Translations under genes and position numbers: made by a program
Origin: Myrica gale
Taxonomy: Eukaryota > Streptophyta > Magnoliopsida > Fagales > Myricaceae
NCBI GenBank assembly: GCA_963930655.1
Contig: OZ005620.1
Span: 20,837,001 to 20,901,000 of the forward strand
DNA: 64,000 nt
Direction of reading: 5' to 3'
The notes under the pieces: model-generated
What the model was told of the DNA's origin: nothing
Database searches by the model: none
What the model saw: only the letters and a program-made list of their open reading frames with translations
In this document: positions 34,601 to 47,800 of the stretch, piece after piece
How the letters are laid out: every line of letters begins with the position of its first letter
Position numbering within the stretch: the stretch's first letter is position 1

Positions 34601-36160
34601 GATAACTGGCCTGATGAGAGGGTAAACGGAAAAGATTCAAGAATGAGAGCATTTGATGGTGATGATAGGGTTGATCTAAATCATAGGGAGTCATCGAGCA
34701 ACCGTGTGGGCTTCTCCAGAACTGACGGTCAGTCTGAAGGACCTAACAAAGAAATTGGTTGGGAATCCAGAGGCAGTTACTGCAGCTGGAGAGACAACAA
34801 ACTCATCTGATGAACATGCTGCAGGTATAATAAATCTAAGCATCAATTGAATTGTTTTTTTGTGTTTTTCTAAATGAGTGATTAATTTTCCAATCTTGTA
34901 GGATTTCATGGGTGGTTCTCATGATAGTATGGTAACTTTAGAGAACAGAGTTAGGGGTCTTGAGAGAGTTGTTGAAGACATGGCACGGGACTTGTCAATA
35001 TCCTCAGGCAGAAAAGGAGGTAATTTTGCAATGGGATTTGAGGGATCTTCTAGTAGGACTTTAGGGAAGTATAATGGTTTCCATGATTACTCCAGTGCCA
35101 AATTCGGAAGGGGTGGTGATGGCCGGATTCCATTTGGAGAAAGAATTGCACAATCTGATGGAATTGCTTTGGGCATGAGAGGAAGGGGTCCTCTTTGGAG
35201 ATCTGACATGTCTGAGGCTTGGGATTTTCCCCCATCTGGTACTTCCAAAAGTGGACCAATGGGCTCAAGAAGAGCCCTAGGTGGTGGTGGTGGTATGGAT
35301 GGTAGGTCACCGAAATCAGAACATGAGAGTGACCAGAGTAGCAGCAGGAGAGCTTGGGATAAAGGAGCTGGACCTGTTAGACTTGGCGAGGGGCCTTCAG
35401 CAAGAAGGGTCTGGCAAGCTTCAAAGGATGAAGCTACCTTGGAAGCGATTAGGGTGGCTGGGGAGGACAGTGGAACACCTCAGACAGCAAGAGTGGCAAT
35501 CCCTGAATTAACCACGGAAGCTTTGGGAGATGATAATGTTGGCCATGACCGGGACCCAGTGTGGACTTCTTGGAGTAATGCAATGGATGCCCTTCAAGTA
35601 GGTGATTTGGATTGCGCCTATGCTGAAGTTTTGTCTACAGGGGATGATCATTTGCTTGTAAAGCTAATGGACAGATCAGGTCCTGTTCTTGACCAGCTGT
35701 CAAATGAGGTAGCAAGTGAGATCTTGCATGCTGTTGGACAATTTCTACTGGACCAGAACCTTTTTGACCTCTGTTTGTCTTGGATTCAACAGGTATGGCT
35801 TTTTTGTGGCCTAAAGAATTTCTTCAAGCTGCTTTGTGTAAAATTTGTCATTCTTAGTTGTACGCCGTTAGCTGTAATCTATTATATTTCTTTCCACGTG
35901 ACTAGAAATGCCTGTTTAAGTTTTTCTGCAGCTTACTGTTGGGTTTCACTATGCATGATGTTCAGTTGGCGGAAATAGTGTTGGAAAATGGACCCCATGT
36001 TTTGGGCACTCCCATGGAGGTGAAGGAGCTTTTGTTGAATTTGTATGAAGCTTCTTCAGCAATGTATCCCCCTGAGGACTGGGAAGGTCCGATGCCTGCC
36101 CAACTGTCATTGCAGCTGGCATCATCCTGGGGAATTGATCTGCAACAGCATGAGAAGTAG
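31700..36160 (+). CDS. TORTIFOLIA1/SPIRAL2-like microtubule-associated protein, with an apparent 1-nt frameshift
   Basis: Exons 31700-32422, 33122-33313, 33921-34023, 34119-34824, 34902-35792 and 35966-36160. Exons 1-3 encode HEAT/TOG repeats (VELKQKILTSLSKLSDRDTH, CLGSTDWATRKAAADAL, ESCRFDK, IKPVRESMTESLQLWKKIAG). Exon 5 encodes the helical MVTLENRVRGLERVVEDMAR and the conserved C-terminal domain DPVWTSWSNAMDALQVGDLD; exon 6 ends SSWGIDLQQHEK. The family binds cortical microtubules and controls growth handedness; this copy resembles the TORL3/4 branch. Expected length about 936 residues. In exon 4 the frame breaks near 34,748-34,755. One extra base would give NWLGIQRQLLQLERQQTHLM in phase with exon 5, whereas the sequence as given stops at 34810. 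All other junctions keep phase, so a sequencing or allelic single-base loss is likely. Confidence 0.85.
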
Positions 36161-38854
36161 TCCCCGGCTGACAGCCAATTGGTAATATTTTTGAATTAAG
36201 TATGCAAGCTTGTTATGATTGGGTGATTCAGTTGATATTACGTAGGTGCGAAATTGTGAACGAACAGAACATTGTGCACGAGTTTGCAATGGAGCAAGTA
36301 ATTGAAGCCCGGTATTACTATGTTTTTCTTGTAAATGTACTCTGGAAATCCCATTGGCTGAGTGGGTTACTCATTACTGCTTCTCTTGGTCTCCTATCTC
36401 TGTATACGTCTTGTATGAATCAGAGAGGTACGGCTCACATATAAGTGGCATTTTAAAATAATGGGAGCCAAATAGTTACAGTGATGAGCCATCAAGTGTA
36501 ATAACAGGGAATGCCACGTGCCTCACTTCGACCTGCTGTTAACTAGAAAAATCTGGTGGGATGGTTACTGCTGGAACCAGTGACCTGTCTTTCTAACCTT
36601 TGGCATGCCCAGATGTAACATTTTCTGAGATGGGTCTCTTGCACACAGCACACTGATCGTTAGTAGGATCAAAATCTGTGGCAGGTAAAACAGAACAAGT
36701 GTTTCATTGTGTTCTTGTTGGAACAAGTGAATATTATACCATTGGAAACTCCGAGCTGTAACTTTGGAAATTGGTTTTGAGGCAACTGTACAAATATTAC
36801 CATACTGAATTGTCTAAATTGTTTTTTCTTCTCTTCAGTTGGATTTGAATTCGAGGCCGATTATGCTTGTTCGTTTCTTCAATATTTTTGTGCTTTTGAT
36901 TCATTTGAATTAGTAAATGTGTTTCGATTCAGTGTATACATACGGTCCAAAAACTTGCCGTCCAATAAATTTGGTTGCAGTACTTGAAGTCCCAATCGAA
37001 GTTCCTAAAGAAAGCTCTGATGGAGACATGCAAAAGAAAATGGAACCCCCAATAAGCTTAAGAACGGTACCTCTCCTGAACGCAGGATGTTCAGATAGTA
37101 AAGTGGGCCAGTCAGAAAAACCCTAGCCGCATATGTTCTATAGAGAGAGAGGCTCTCTGCCTCTCTAGAACACCCAAACCCTAGCAGCCCAACTCTCTTC
37201 CTCTACTCTGATCTCCAGCTGCGGGAGGAGCTCCGGCTCCTCCTGTCCTCTTTTCTCGGCACCATCCTTTGTGGCAGGTTTGGCCAGATTTCTCCCACCG
37301 TTTTTTTTGTTTTTTGTTTTTTCAATTTTTGCTTGAAGAGATGGAAGTTAGATCTCAGCGATTTTGCGAATCCCTGGAGGCCATGCGTCAGCCCATTAGC
37401 TCTAGCTCCTCCAGTCGATCCTTTCTATGTCATCCCATCGCCAATTGGCCTTCACATGTCTGTTAGGATCCCCGGTCAAGGACTCCACAACAATCACCAA
37501 CTCCTCCAAGCGATCCATCTCCAACACCACACTTGATCCTCCCGAACCGTTTCAAGTAACACATGAGCGAAGTAAATAGGATCTAGCACACGAGAAAAGA
37601 AGAATACCTCGATATTATTATGAAGAACGTGGTCTAAGGATTATTAGTCCTTCAAACCACAAGAACATAAGAACACTCGTACAAGGGTTATTAGCCCAAG
37701 CATGCCCAAACTCAAGAGGTTATTAGCCCCCAAAGTCTATTGGCATAAATTAATGCTCCTGAAGAGAGGCATCCTCAGGAGCTTACAAAATCCTACCAAC
37801 TCCAATCAAATCAAATCTAAATCAAATCTTTAAGATTCTAAGGAAACAATTCCTAAAATCAAGGAGATTTGATGATACATGCCTAAAACAACTGAACACA
37901 AAAGGAAAGCTAATTTTCGAGAGTTTAGGAGAATTATCCTAAATCTAGAAGATATGATTTATTCAATCACTAATTACTTAAAAAAAAAGATTTATTCAAT
38001 CACTAACAATTAGGAAATCGATCTTTGAAGATACCTTGATAAAGACTTGATCTCGCCGCCGTCCTACACGGTGATGGCGTCGCCATGCTCCTCCATTGGT
38101 GGTGATGCTCATTTGACTCCTAAGACCATGCTCTTCACTTCCTGCTCGGTCCCCACTAAGAGTGGTGGTGCTCCGCCACCGGTGGTGGTTGCAACCTCTA
38201 GGGATGTCTAAGCCAGACTTCTCATGGCACATAGTTATGGGTTGCTGCGGGCTGCAGCTTAGTACAGCCAAGCCATTTAAATCACCAGAGAACATGCAGA
38301 GAAGGGTGGAAATAAGAAACACAAATAAAAAGATGCTTGCAGAAGCTACTCAATTTGAAAGCAGAAACAAAATACACATAAATAAACGGAAAATTGAATC
38401 TGCTATCACCCAAACATGGAGTTAGGCTCAGAAAAAAAAAACCCCATTTACAAATTGAACACGGAATCTGCTATCAACCAAACAGATACGAGGCAACGGC
38501 CGACTAGACGGGAAGAATTCCTATACACAGCAGGCTTCACTCTGCTGCCCCTACATCATTCATACACCTACGTCTTCTCGTACAGATCACAACGCCCCCG
38601 AAGTTACGGTCTCTATACATCCTCAAACCCTCAAACTGGGAATGCGGCAAAATTGTAGATGGCAGAAAATTTTACATTTGCCAGAAATGACAGCCTGATC
38701 TCCGGAGGGAAAAACCTTTGGAAGTTGGTTGCAAATTTATCATTGGGACGACGATAATGCTGACATTGCTCGCACAGCACTCCATGCTCAATGGGAAAAT
38801 GCACCTCCCCACGGAGTTTTGAAGCCAAAATCCTGCATGGCGTGCCGCAATGGG
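36161..38854. other. Spacer between convergent TORTIFOLIA1-like and DNA polymerase genes
   Basis: Holds the 3' UTRs of both genes. At 37,125-37,560 is a pyrimidine-rich segment followed by ATG (see separate entry). The stretch 37,560-38,400 shows no recognisable coding or repeat structure. Confidence 0.45.
37125..37560 (+). mobile_element. Possible LINE 5' leader fragment
   Basis: GAGAGAGAGGCTCTCTGCCT, then CTAGAACACCCAAACCCTAG, then CTCTTCC-rich sequence, a T-rich run and ATGGAAG: the layout of plant L1 leaders (initial TC/GA-rich leader, then ORF1 start). The following open stretch is only about 60 codons. Similar GC-rich, GAGAGA-edged sequence lies on the minus strand at 59,290-59,972. 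Could also be a gene leader. Confidence 0.3.
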
Positions 38855-41800
38855 CTACTTGGCAGAATACCAGTTTTGAGCACACTTCGCATCAACTGAT
38901 AAGTCAACTGTAAGGATATTCTTGCCATTAAAGGGCTTGGACATACAATCGACGACTATTGCCTTTGCGACCTCAGCTGTCTCTGTTGGTCCTTCCAAGA
39001 TTACTTCATCATGAACCTGATTTCCAATATGACATACAAAAGTTCACAAAACATAGGTGTACCAAGGTTGCAAACAATATCAAATATTGGATGTTAGGAC
39101 AAGAGATTTATGGGGAAGTATAAGTTGAAGCTAACGTTAGACAGCCTCCATATCTCATACAGACAGGGTTGCAAGGAGTATAAGGCATTTGACTGGACAG
39201 TGTCGAAGCCAGAATTTTCATCATGGGCGAGTACATGAATAAAGAATTTCTAAAAAATTGGTGTCATTTGTAGAGGCAAAAAATGTTTTTCACTTTGGAA
39301 AAACTGCACTTTACTACCTCAAACTACCATTTCATTTGCAATTTATCCACCCAAGCAACTACTTTTGGCAATGGAATCTCCCCAAGTATCATTTGTTTGC
39401 AATATGCCTGGCAAGTAGTGAAAATCTAACCATCAAGATATGTACAAATTATGCCACATTGCCAAAAAGTGGTGGTTTGAAAGAGATAGTTTCAAGGGCA
39501 AAATGCAAACGAGGTGGTAGTTTAAGAATTGTGAAGTATAATTTTCCCTTTTACTTTTTTGTTTTTTTGTTTTTTCCAAGCAAAATGGTGGAAGAAGGCG
39601 ACCAGCGTAGCCTACTCCCCTGAGCGCGACCATATGAACCTCCACCCGCTGCAGAATGTTCAGGGAGAACCATCACCACATGAACCACTTTTGTGGTTTT
39701 CCCTTTTACTTTTTCTTGGGGAAACAATGGCTCCTTCAAGGCACAATGTTGCTCTGCCCCTAAGGTCTATCTTTTAGGGGCAATGAATTCTAAAGGTAAC
39801 TTCTTCCAGAAACCAAAGCGAGGAGAAAATGCTGAAGAGGAAAAATCCAAGTCTGGATATCAACCTGTAAAAGCAGCTTCCACCCAAGCCCCTTCAACCT
39901 TGCATTTTTTGATATTTCTAACATGGCACACATGGCAACATCAGCAGCACTACCCTGTTACAATATAACCAAAATCAGAAACCACTAAGAAATGGCCAAT
40001 AAGGACTTATTTATCATCCTTGGTGGAGAAAAACCCCTGGAGGCCGGCCGGGCGGGGGGGGGGGGGAAGGAATTTTGACTTATCTATTTATTAATATTGT
40101 TTAAATACATGTCACCAAATTCTCAAAATTGGTATTTTTCAAGCAATGTGATTAGTAGCTCGAGAAGAGGTATGCATTTCAACTTAAGGACAGGAGCTCA
40201 AGACTCTGTTGTAATATTTGAGTTCTAGATGAAGATATATGTTAGATATGGTATTAAGGGCTAGCAAAATCTTTCTTCTTTCTTCTGGATGAGGGGAGGG
40301 ACGGTTGTGGGGGAAGGAGAGAACTTATAAATCATCACTAATGGGGAGAGAGAGAGAGAAGCATGAAACTTGAGTGGAAAAGAATGGAACAACCTGCACT
40401 GGGGTATTGATAGCAGCTCGCTCAATGTGACCTTTCTGATAGTTGGTAGCACGGGCCATTGAAGGGAACCTGCGGGCACGTCCGAGCAATGTGCATACCA
40501 ACTGTTTATCATGAGCCTCCTTTTTGCGCTCTTGTTGCCAGTTCAGCACTTCTTTTCTATCGCTATACCATAAATTAACAGTTCTCTTTGCTTCCTTAAC
40601 AGAAACCTGAGAACAGTGATGAAAGTAACCACGCTCTAAGCAATCAAATAATTAAGAATGCAAGTCCCTCATAACTTTTTTAGGTTCATGCACCAGATAC
40701 CTTCCAATCTCGGGCAAGCCCCACTGGAGTTTTTCCATACGCAATGGAAAAGTTGAGCATTTTAGCTTTCCTTCTTTCTGAAGCAAAAGCATCCTGAATC
40801 CATTTGAAACGACCAAAAAAAGGCAGTTGAGTTTGGATCTTTGGGCCAGGTACCAGAAAGAATATTTTTCTATCACTTTTGGACAGATTATTACAGTTAC
40901 ACTGAGATCTGATTTCCCAAATTTCATGTTCCAAAGTAGGTATGCACGCATCTTGTTAAATAGACAGAATATATCACTTTAGACAACAGAATTCAAATTT
41001 CAAAGTACAGGAATTTTTTTTGTAAGTAATTTCAAACTACAGGAATTTTGAACTCTTATATATCACGAGACAAAAAGAGATTAATTAAGTACATGCCACC
41101 TGGAAAACAGAACAGACAAGGCAAGTAAGTTTAGCCAGGTCAAAATTATCATATCTTGAAAAAAAAGGGAGACAGGTAGAGAGAGATAAAAGTAAATATG
41201 TTGTCTTCACGAAACTATAAAGTATACACTTAAATAACTTGAATTCAACCCCAAAAAATGTTACTAACCAAGCTTTAACATGACAGTTTTTTTTTTCCTG
41301 GAAACAAGGGGGGAAATAAAAGAAACAATATGGGATCTGAGCTATTGTATCCACAAAAAGCTGCTGCTAATGCGATAATGTATTTTTTTTTTGATAAGCA
41401 CTAATGCGATAATGTATTATGCTTACTTTTTTTTTTATTATAGGCTTAAATGCATTGTAGGTCCCTGGGGTAACACCTTTTTACAAATTGGTCCCTGTGG
41501 TATGAGTTTGTACTAGCTAGTCCCTGGGGTAAGCATCTTGTAACAAATTGGTCCTCCCGTTAGATTTTTGTCGACCCACTTAACGGCCGAAGCTGACATA
41601 TCAAAAAATCTAACGTCATCAACGAATGGGGTGATACCGCATGTCGAGAGGCGAGCAGGCAGAGTTGCTTGTGCTCAAGATGCTCGGGATGCCAGGGCTC
41701 GGTCTGTGCTTGGGATGCTCGGTATGTCCTTTGTTGGTGCTCTTTCATTGGTGCATATGATGCCGCATGTACCCGTATCCCGAGCAGGTCAGGCTGCTTG

Positions 41801-44800
41801 TGCTCGGGATGCTCGAGCTGGTGCTGCTTAAACTGCTCGGGATGCCGGGGCTCGGTCTATGCTCGGGATGCTCGGTTTGTCCTCTGTTGGTGCTCTTTCA
41901 TTGGTGCATACGCGGAAAATAATTTACGTCAGCTTCGGCCGTTAAGTGGGTCGACGGAAATCTAACGGGAGGACCAATTTGTTACAAGATGATTACCTCA
42001 GGACTAGTCAGTACAAACTCATACCACAGGGACCAATTTGTAAAAAGGTGATACTACAGGGACCTATAGTGCATTTAAGCCTTTATTATAAGCGATAATG
42101 TATTATGCTTACAACCTGCAAAAAGTATAGCAAGCAATTCCATTTTTGGAAGGCAAAGTAACTGAAGTGTGTGAACTGTTGAAGAAAGGGGCAAAACGAG
42201 GCAAAGCAGTTGAAGGGTGAAATATTGAAGACCCTTTATATCAGATATCAGATATCCTATACAACTATACTTATCATTTAAAAGGAAAAAAAAAGTTTCC
42301 ATCATAAGCTTGACCCATCACGCATTTGCTTGAAATTAAAACTTTACGTGAACTGCCAATTATTTAAATGTTCTTCCAACAACTGGAAAGCACAGTTATA
42401 ACTACTGCCGTTTATATCTATTTACAAAAAAACTAGGTAGTATACATGTGTGAATAGACAAAGATGCATACTCAAAACTCCGTAGATAATCGGCACTTTC
42501 AACCCTGCACCCAGTTCTCACAACTTTTTTAAAATCTTTCGGCAAACATGAGATATCAGCTCATTAGCCAAATAAAGGACTTAATTGACTGTGATTAATC
42601 TCACACAATAAACACCAGATAGAGAACTTAGAAGCTAACTGTGCACCCACTTTACAAAACTTGCTTAAAATCTTTATAAGAACAAGATTTATCGGCACAT
42701 TAGCGAAATAAAGGACCTAATTGACCGTGATTAATCTCACACAATAATAAACACCAGATAGAGAACTTAGAAGCTATCTGTGCACCCACTTTACAAAACT
42801 TGCTTAAAATCTTTATAAGAACAAGAGTTCCTGGTAAAGTAGACAAATGGAGTACTTAATTGCAACCACTATCAAGAATACTTAATAAAACACCAGAGGC
42901 TAGCTTAAGAAAACACCAGTAGAGAAATGAGAAACTACTAGACTCCAGACCAACCCTATTTATATGACCATCCCAATCATAGTCCCTGCAAGAGTCCTAA
43001 GAATCCCAGCTCTATTACGGTGCACAAAAGGACCTACAACCCAATGACCTCAGTGAGTGAGAGCCTTTGAATCAAGGTAAACATCATGGCTTGTAGGCAG
43101 GCCAGACCTATATGGAGTCACTGCTCAACAATGTATTGAGTTCAAGTGCTCTTAAACCCACTAGGTTCATTAGTCTTCACAATTTAATCCAAGGTATTGC
43201 GCTCACAATGCAAGTTAGCCTTAAACAGATGGACAATGTAAGTCAGATTACAGGCCCCATAACAGTACTACTTCCAGTTTCAAGAATATAAACCATTGAC
43301 AGCATTACTACAAGCTAAAGGATGATAAACAAACCTATGGGCCCTCCGTAAGCATGAGAATGCATGCAAAGAACTCTCCTCTCTTCCTAGTCCCTTCAAA
43401 CACTAAACCAGTTTTCTGTTTCAAAGTTACTTTTTTTATCTACTATTACACGCTTTAAACAAAAAGATGGAGGCACCAGGCATCGAGCTTTTCTTCTCTG
43501 GTAGTACCTCTATCCCTTTTTTAATTCGCAATACATTTAGTCATCACCATGGAGCTTTAAAGTGTACCTTAAGTAGTGGAACCGGAGGCTTATCTTCACC
43601 AGGTTGAGGATGCCACTCAAGAAGCACTTGCTTTTTGTCAATTGCTTCACGAATATACGGGTACATGTTCATCGCAGTCCTTGAATGAAAATCTCCACCA
43701 GCTCTAAAAGCATCCAGCATGCTCTTACAACTTGCAAGATGTGCAAGAATCCTAAGCTCCAGCTGTACCAAGAATACACAACTCAGCCTACAGATCAGAT
43801 CAAGCACAATCACTTCGGGTAGATAGGTAGGTAGGTAATAGAACCACTTACTTGGCCATAATCTGCAACAATAAGGGACTTCCCTGGTGCAGCTATGAAT
43901 GCCTGACGGATCTTATACCGGTCCTTCTCTAAAGCAGGTTGATTCTGAATCACAGAAAACAGGAACATTTATACTTGTAAGTATGGTACAATTTCAAAAT
44001 AGGAAGTTAATAGTCCACTTTCGTGTCATTCTTCCCTTCTTTTATTTTTTTGTTTTCTGTCGTGTCACCATGCAAGGACAGCTTAACTATCAAAGAACAC
44101 CAACCAAAAATCAATAAGACAATTCAGATGCTCAGGTTTGCAACATTTACTAAAGATGGTGCATAGAATGAATAAAATTTGAGGAGTTGAGTTGAGTAGC
44201 AAAGAAAAATATAAGAACCTGCAAGTTTGGTCTCCTAGCTGATAACCGCCCCGTTTCAGTGTTGATATTTAATGAACAATGAATGCGCCCATCCTTGCCT
44301 GATATATTACTTCCCTGTGGTAGAAAGAAACCAACATCTTAGGCTAGTCACTTATTGCATGCTAAAAAAATTGAAGCAAGAAGCAATGTTTGTAGATTTA
44401 GCGCTTTATCCTTTCCAATCCCACCCACAAAGCTCTTATCTAAGGAGGGAAATTGCTTTCAGTCAAACCACAATGTTGAAGTGCAAGCACTGTAATTCAT
44501 GGTATATACACAGATATCAAACCTAGCATGCAAAGTGCACAAAAATAAAGGGAAAATATGGAGAACTTAACAGCATCCATGCTGGAATGGCAGGCTTGAA
44601 AACACAAAATGACAACTTGAAGAGATAAACCGTGATGGGACATTAGTAGCTTACCCATTGTCCCTATAATTATGATAATTTTGGGTATTTGATAGGTTAA
44701 GACTTCTCATAAAGCAAGCGAAGTAAAAAAAAAAAAAAAGCTAAATACTTTCTTCAACTTGAAAAGCTGATGTACTTCTACCTTCCTAAATGCCATGCTT

Positions 44801-47800
44801 TTCACGATTAAAGCACAAGCAAACAAATATAGATTGCTTGGCTCAACAAATTCAAGTAAAATATACAAGATCCACCTTAATGACTTATAAATACATCCGA
44901 ACTGTCTAGGTCTACAGTAATCCCGCCAACTGTGAAATGTGGGCGAGACTCTCATCCATGGGATGGGGTGCCACCTAGTCATAAATCAAGGGGCTAACCA
45001 TCCCCCTGCATCCCTGCAAGTATCATGTGAAAGATACCCCTGCAATCAGCTGTCTACACTTGAATACAGGCACATGAAGAGACATACACATTTATAAACA
45101 CTCACAGTGCAGCCAACACAGGAGAACGACTCTATCAAAACTGAAGCTGTCAACAGAAGATGGGAGAGCATAAGGCTCTCGAATCATACAAGTTGCAGGA
45201 CTCTCAAGTCCTCCTGATCTCTATCACGTTTAACATCATCTAAGACTGCATCATTTCCAAGATACAATCCACATAGCTTACATACGTCAGTAGAAATTTG
45301 GACCAATGAGTTATTGACTTCCATACTGTGGCAATAGTGAGGGCATAAGATTTATAAATGCTAGTGACATCTAGTAAGTAGATTACAAACAGAAGTAAAA
45401 AACGATGATCAACACCAGAAAGACATCTTAGCTGCAATCACCTGCAAGGGGAGAATGAAGTTGGATATCAAAGAGTCAATGGAGCAAACTTCACATAAAG
45501 CAGCAATAGCATGACAGGCCTCCCTCCCCTCCCCCTCATCTTCAAAAGCCAGAAAAGCTGTTCCATAGTCAGATTTGTCAACATCACCAGTTGATTTTTG
45601 GTTTTCTGAAAGTTTGTTTTCAGAAGGATTTCCAGCATCGTCAGCCAGTCGCAAGTTCCAAGCATCGCTTGTAAAATCATACTCTGCAGAAACCTTTCCA
45701 GCCAGGGTCTTCAAAGCATCACCACTAACCGAGGGCCAACCAGTTGCTGTGAACATTTCAATTGGTAGTGGAGCACCAAGGATGCTATGCAGCTTAATAT
45801 TTCGAAATTTTGAGGGGGTCTTCTTGCCCTCTTCTATGACTTTATCAACATTAGGAACTTTAATGATCCTCTCCGTTGGAAGAGACTCGGTATGATCCTT
45901 TCTGCAACAGAAGAATTTCACAAGAAATATAACATCTTGATTTCATAAATGGTTGTCATGCAGAGCTACAGCAAACACCCACCCCCCTCCCGGCGGCGCC
46001 AACCAAAAAAAAAATACAAAAAACATTTTTTTTTTATAAGTAAACAAACAAACATTCATGCTAATTATATAGTCTAAAAAATGCTGAAGTAATAGTAATT
46101 GCAAAACCATAATAATATATTGACTATGATGATATACTGACCGTAATTTTCATTCTGCACATGGAAATTTCAATCTTTCAGCTACAATACTAAGAAACAC
46201 TATGGTATGGTATCCCGCCAAGAGGCAAAATGCTTTTCAACTTGAAAAAAACTACAAAATTCGTATAAATTTAGGAATTTTGAGCACATTACAGAGAAAT
46301 CTGAGCTGTTAACTTCTTTATATTATTCAACAGTAAACTAGACCCAACAGTTCTTAAGAGGCTGAGAGTCTCAAATGGAAAACTGTCTGCATTCATCTGT
46401 GGCAGCAGTACTTCTGTACCATCCACAAACAAATTCACGTAAGACATAAATACACCTATATAAGATAAAATAAAAGTGTACCTGTTTGCAATGCCACCAA
46501 AAAAGAGCTGGCGTAGTTGTGTATCACTACCCACATTCATGTACTTGGCATCAGGGCAGTATCTAGATGCCCAGTTGCGAAATCTATTAACAGCAACCTC
46601 TTGTTCTGCTTTGGCTACCTTCTCAATCTCAGCGAGATATGCACGATCAACCAGCATTCCCTCACTTTCCATTTTAACTAAAAGCTCACCAAATGGTTGC
46701 CAGTATAACTGGTAGAAGTCAAACATGGATTTTCCAGAAACTGGTTTTCCATCAAGTTTCCATTCTATATGTGATAGTTGGCTTTTCAAGCTCTCATAGA
46801 GCTTTAGTGTGCTTTTTGCATCTAAGACAGAATAGCAAACCCACGGTTTCCGCTCTTCTCTTTGTAGCTCTTCAACAGGAGATATGGTGATTATTTTGCC
46901 TTCAGATCCATCTTTTTTAACGTTTCTCCTGCCAAAGATGGTTTTCATGGAGATCTTACCAACCAAATCTTCTTCATTGGACAAATGAGCCCCAGACATT
47001 ACCTTTTCGTTGCCAGTAAGTGCTTCAAGAGAATATCCGCCCACAGTTCGCCTTGATGAATCCCATAACCGTGCCATATGCATGGTGTCAGCGTGAAAAC
47101 CAGAAAGCTTGAGCCCATAGTTCTCAATAACATGGTTATCAAAGCTATAGTTGTGCCAAACCTACAGAAAGGATGAATGGATTGTTATTCAATTCTGCTA
47201 CAAAGGTATAAGACCATTTTCTCGTAGTTGAAGTAAAATAGGACAAAGGGGTATTGTAAACTCTGTTCAATGCGGTTAATTTGACCTTTCTTCTAGAAAG
47301 AAGTATTAAATGGCAGTGCTATTTCAAGAATTTGCCACATGACATCCAAAGGTCTCATTCTATGAACCTGGATAAGTTAAGAAAGCGGGAGATTTTATAG
47401 GGAGAAAAGACAATATTTGAGTTCCTCAAAAGACTGAACAGAAGGGTATCCATAGCCCATGTAGAAGGCTATGTGAGCTCGAATGTTTCACAAATTTGTG
47501 AATAAAATACAACATATAAATGTATCTATTTGTGCGCATGGACGGGTACAAAAATTGCCACCCAACAATTATTTTACAACAAAAAGAGTAACCCAAAGTA
47601 CATAAGCTGTAGTATGATGTTGAAAACAATCATTGTTGAGTCCCACATCAGGGTCAATTTTTGCAATATAAGCTATCATGACTGGTCCAGCTGAGAATGT
47701 ATTTTTATATAGCTTTTGTTTTTTCGGGGAAGAAGGCGGGGAGAGGAGGGGGGGGGGAGGATGAAGGGAAAATGATAACTATAATAGTCTAATTGCAGCA

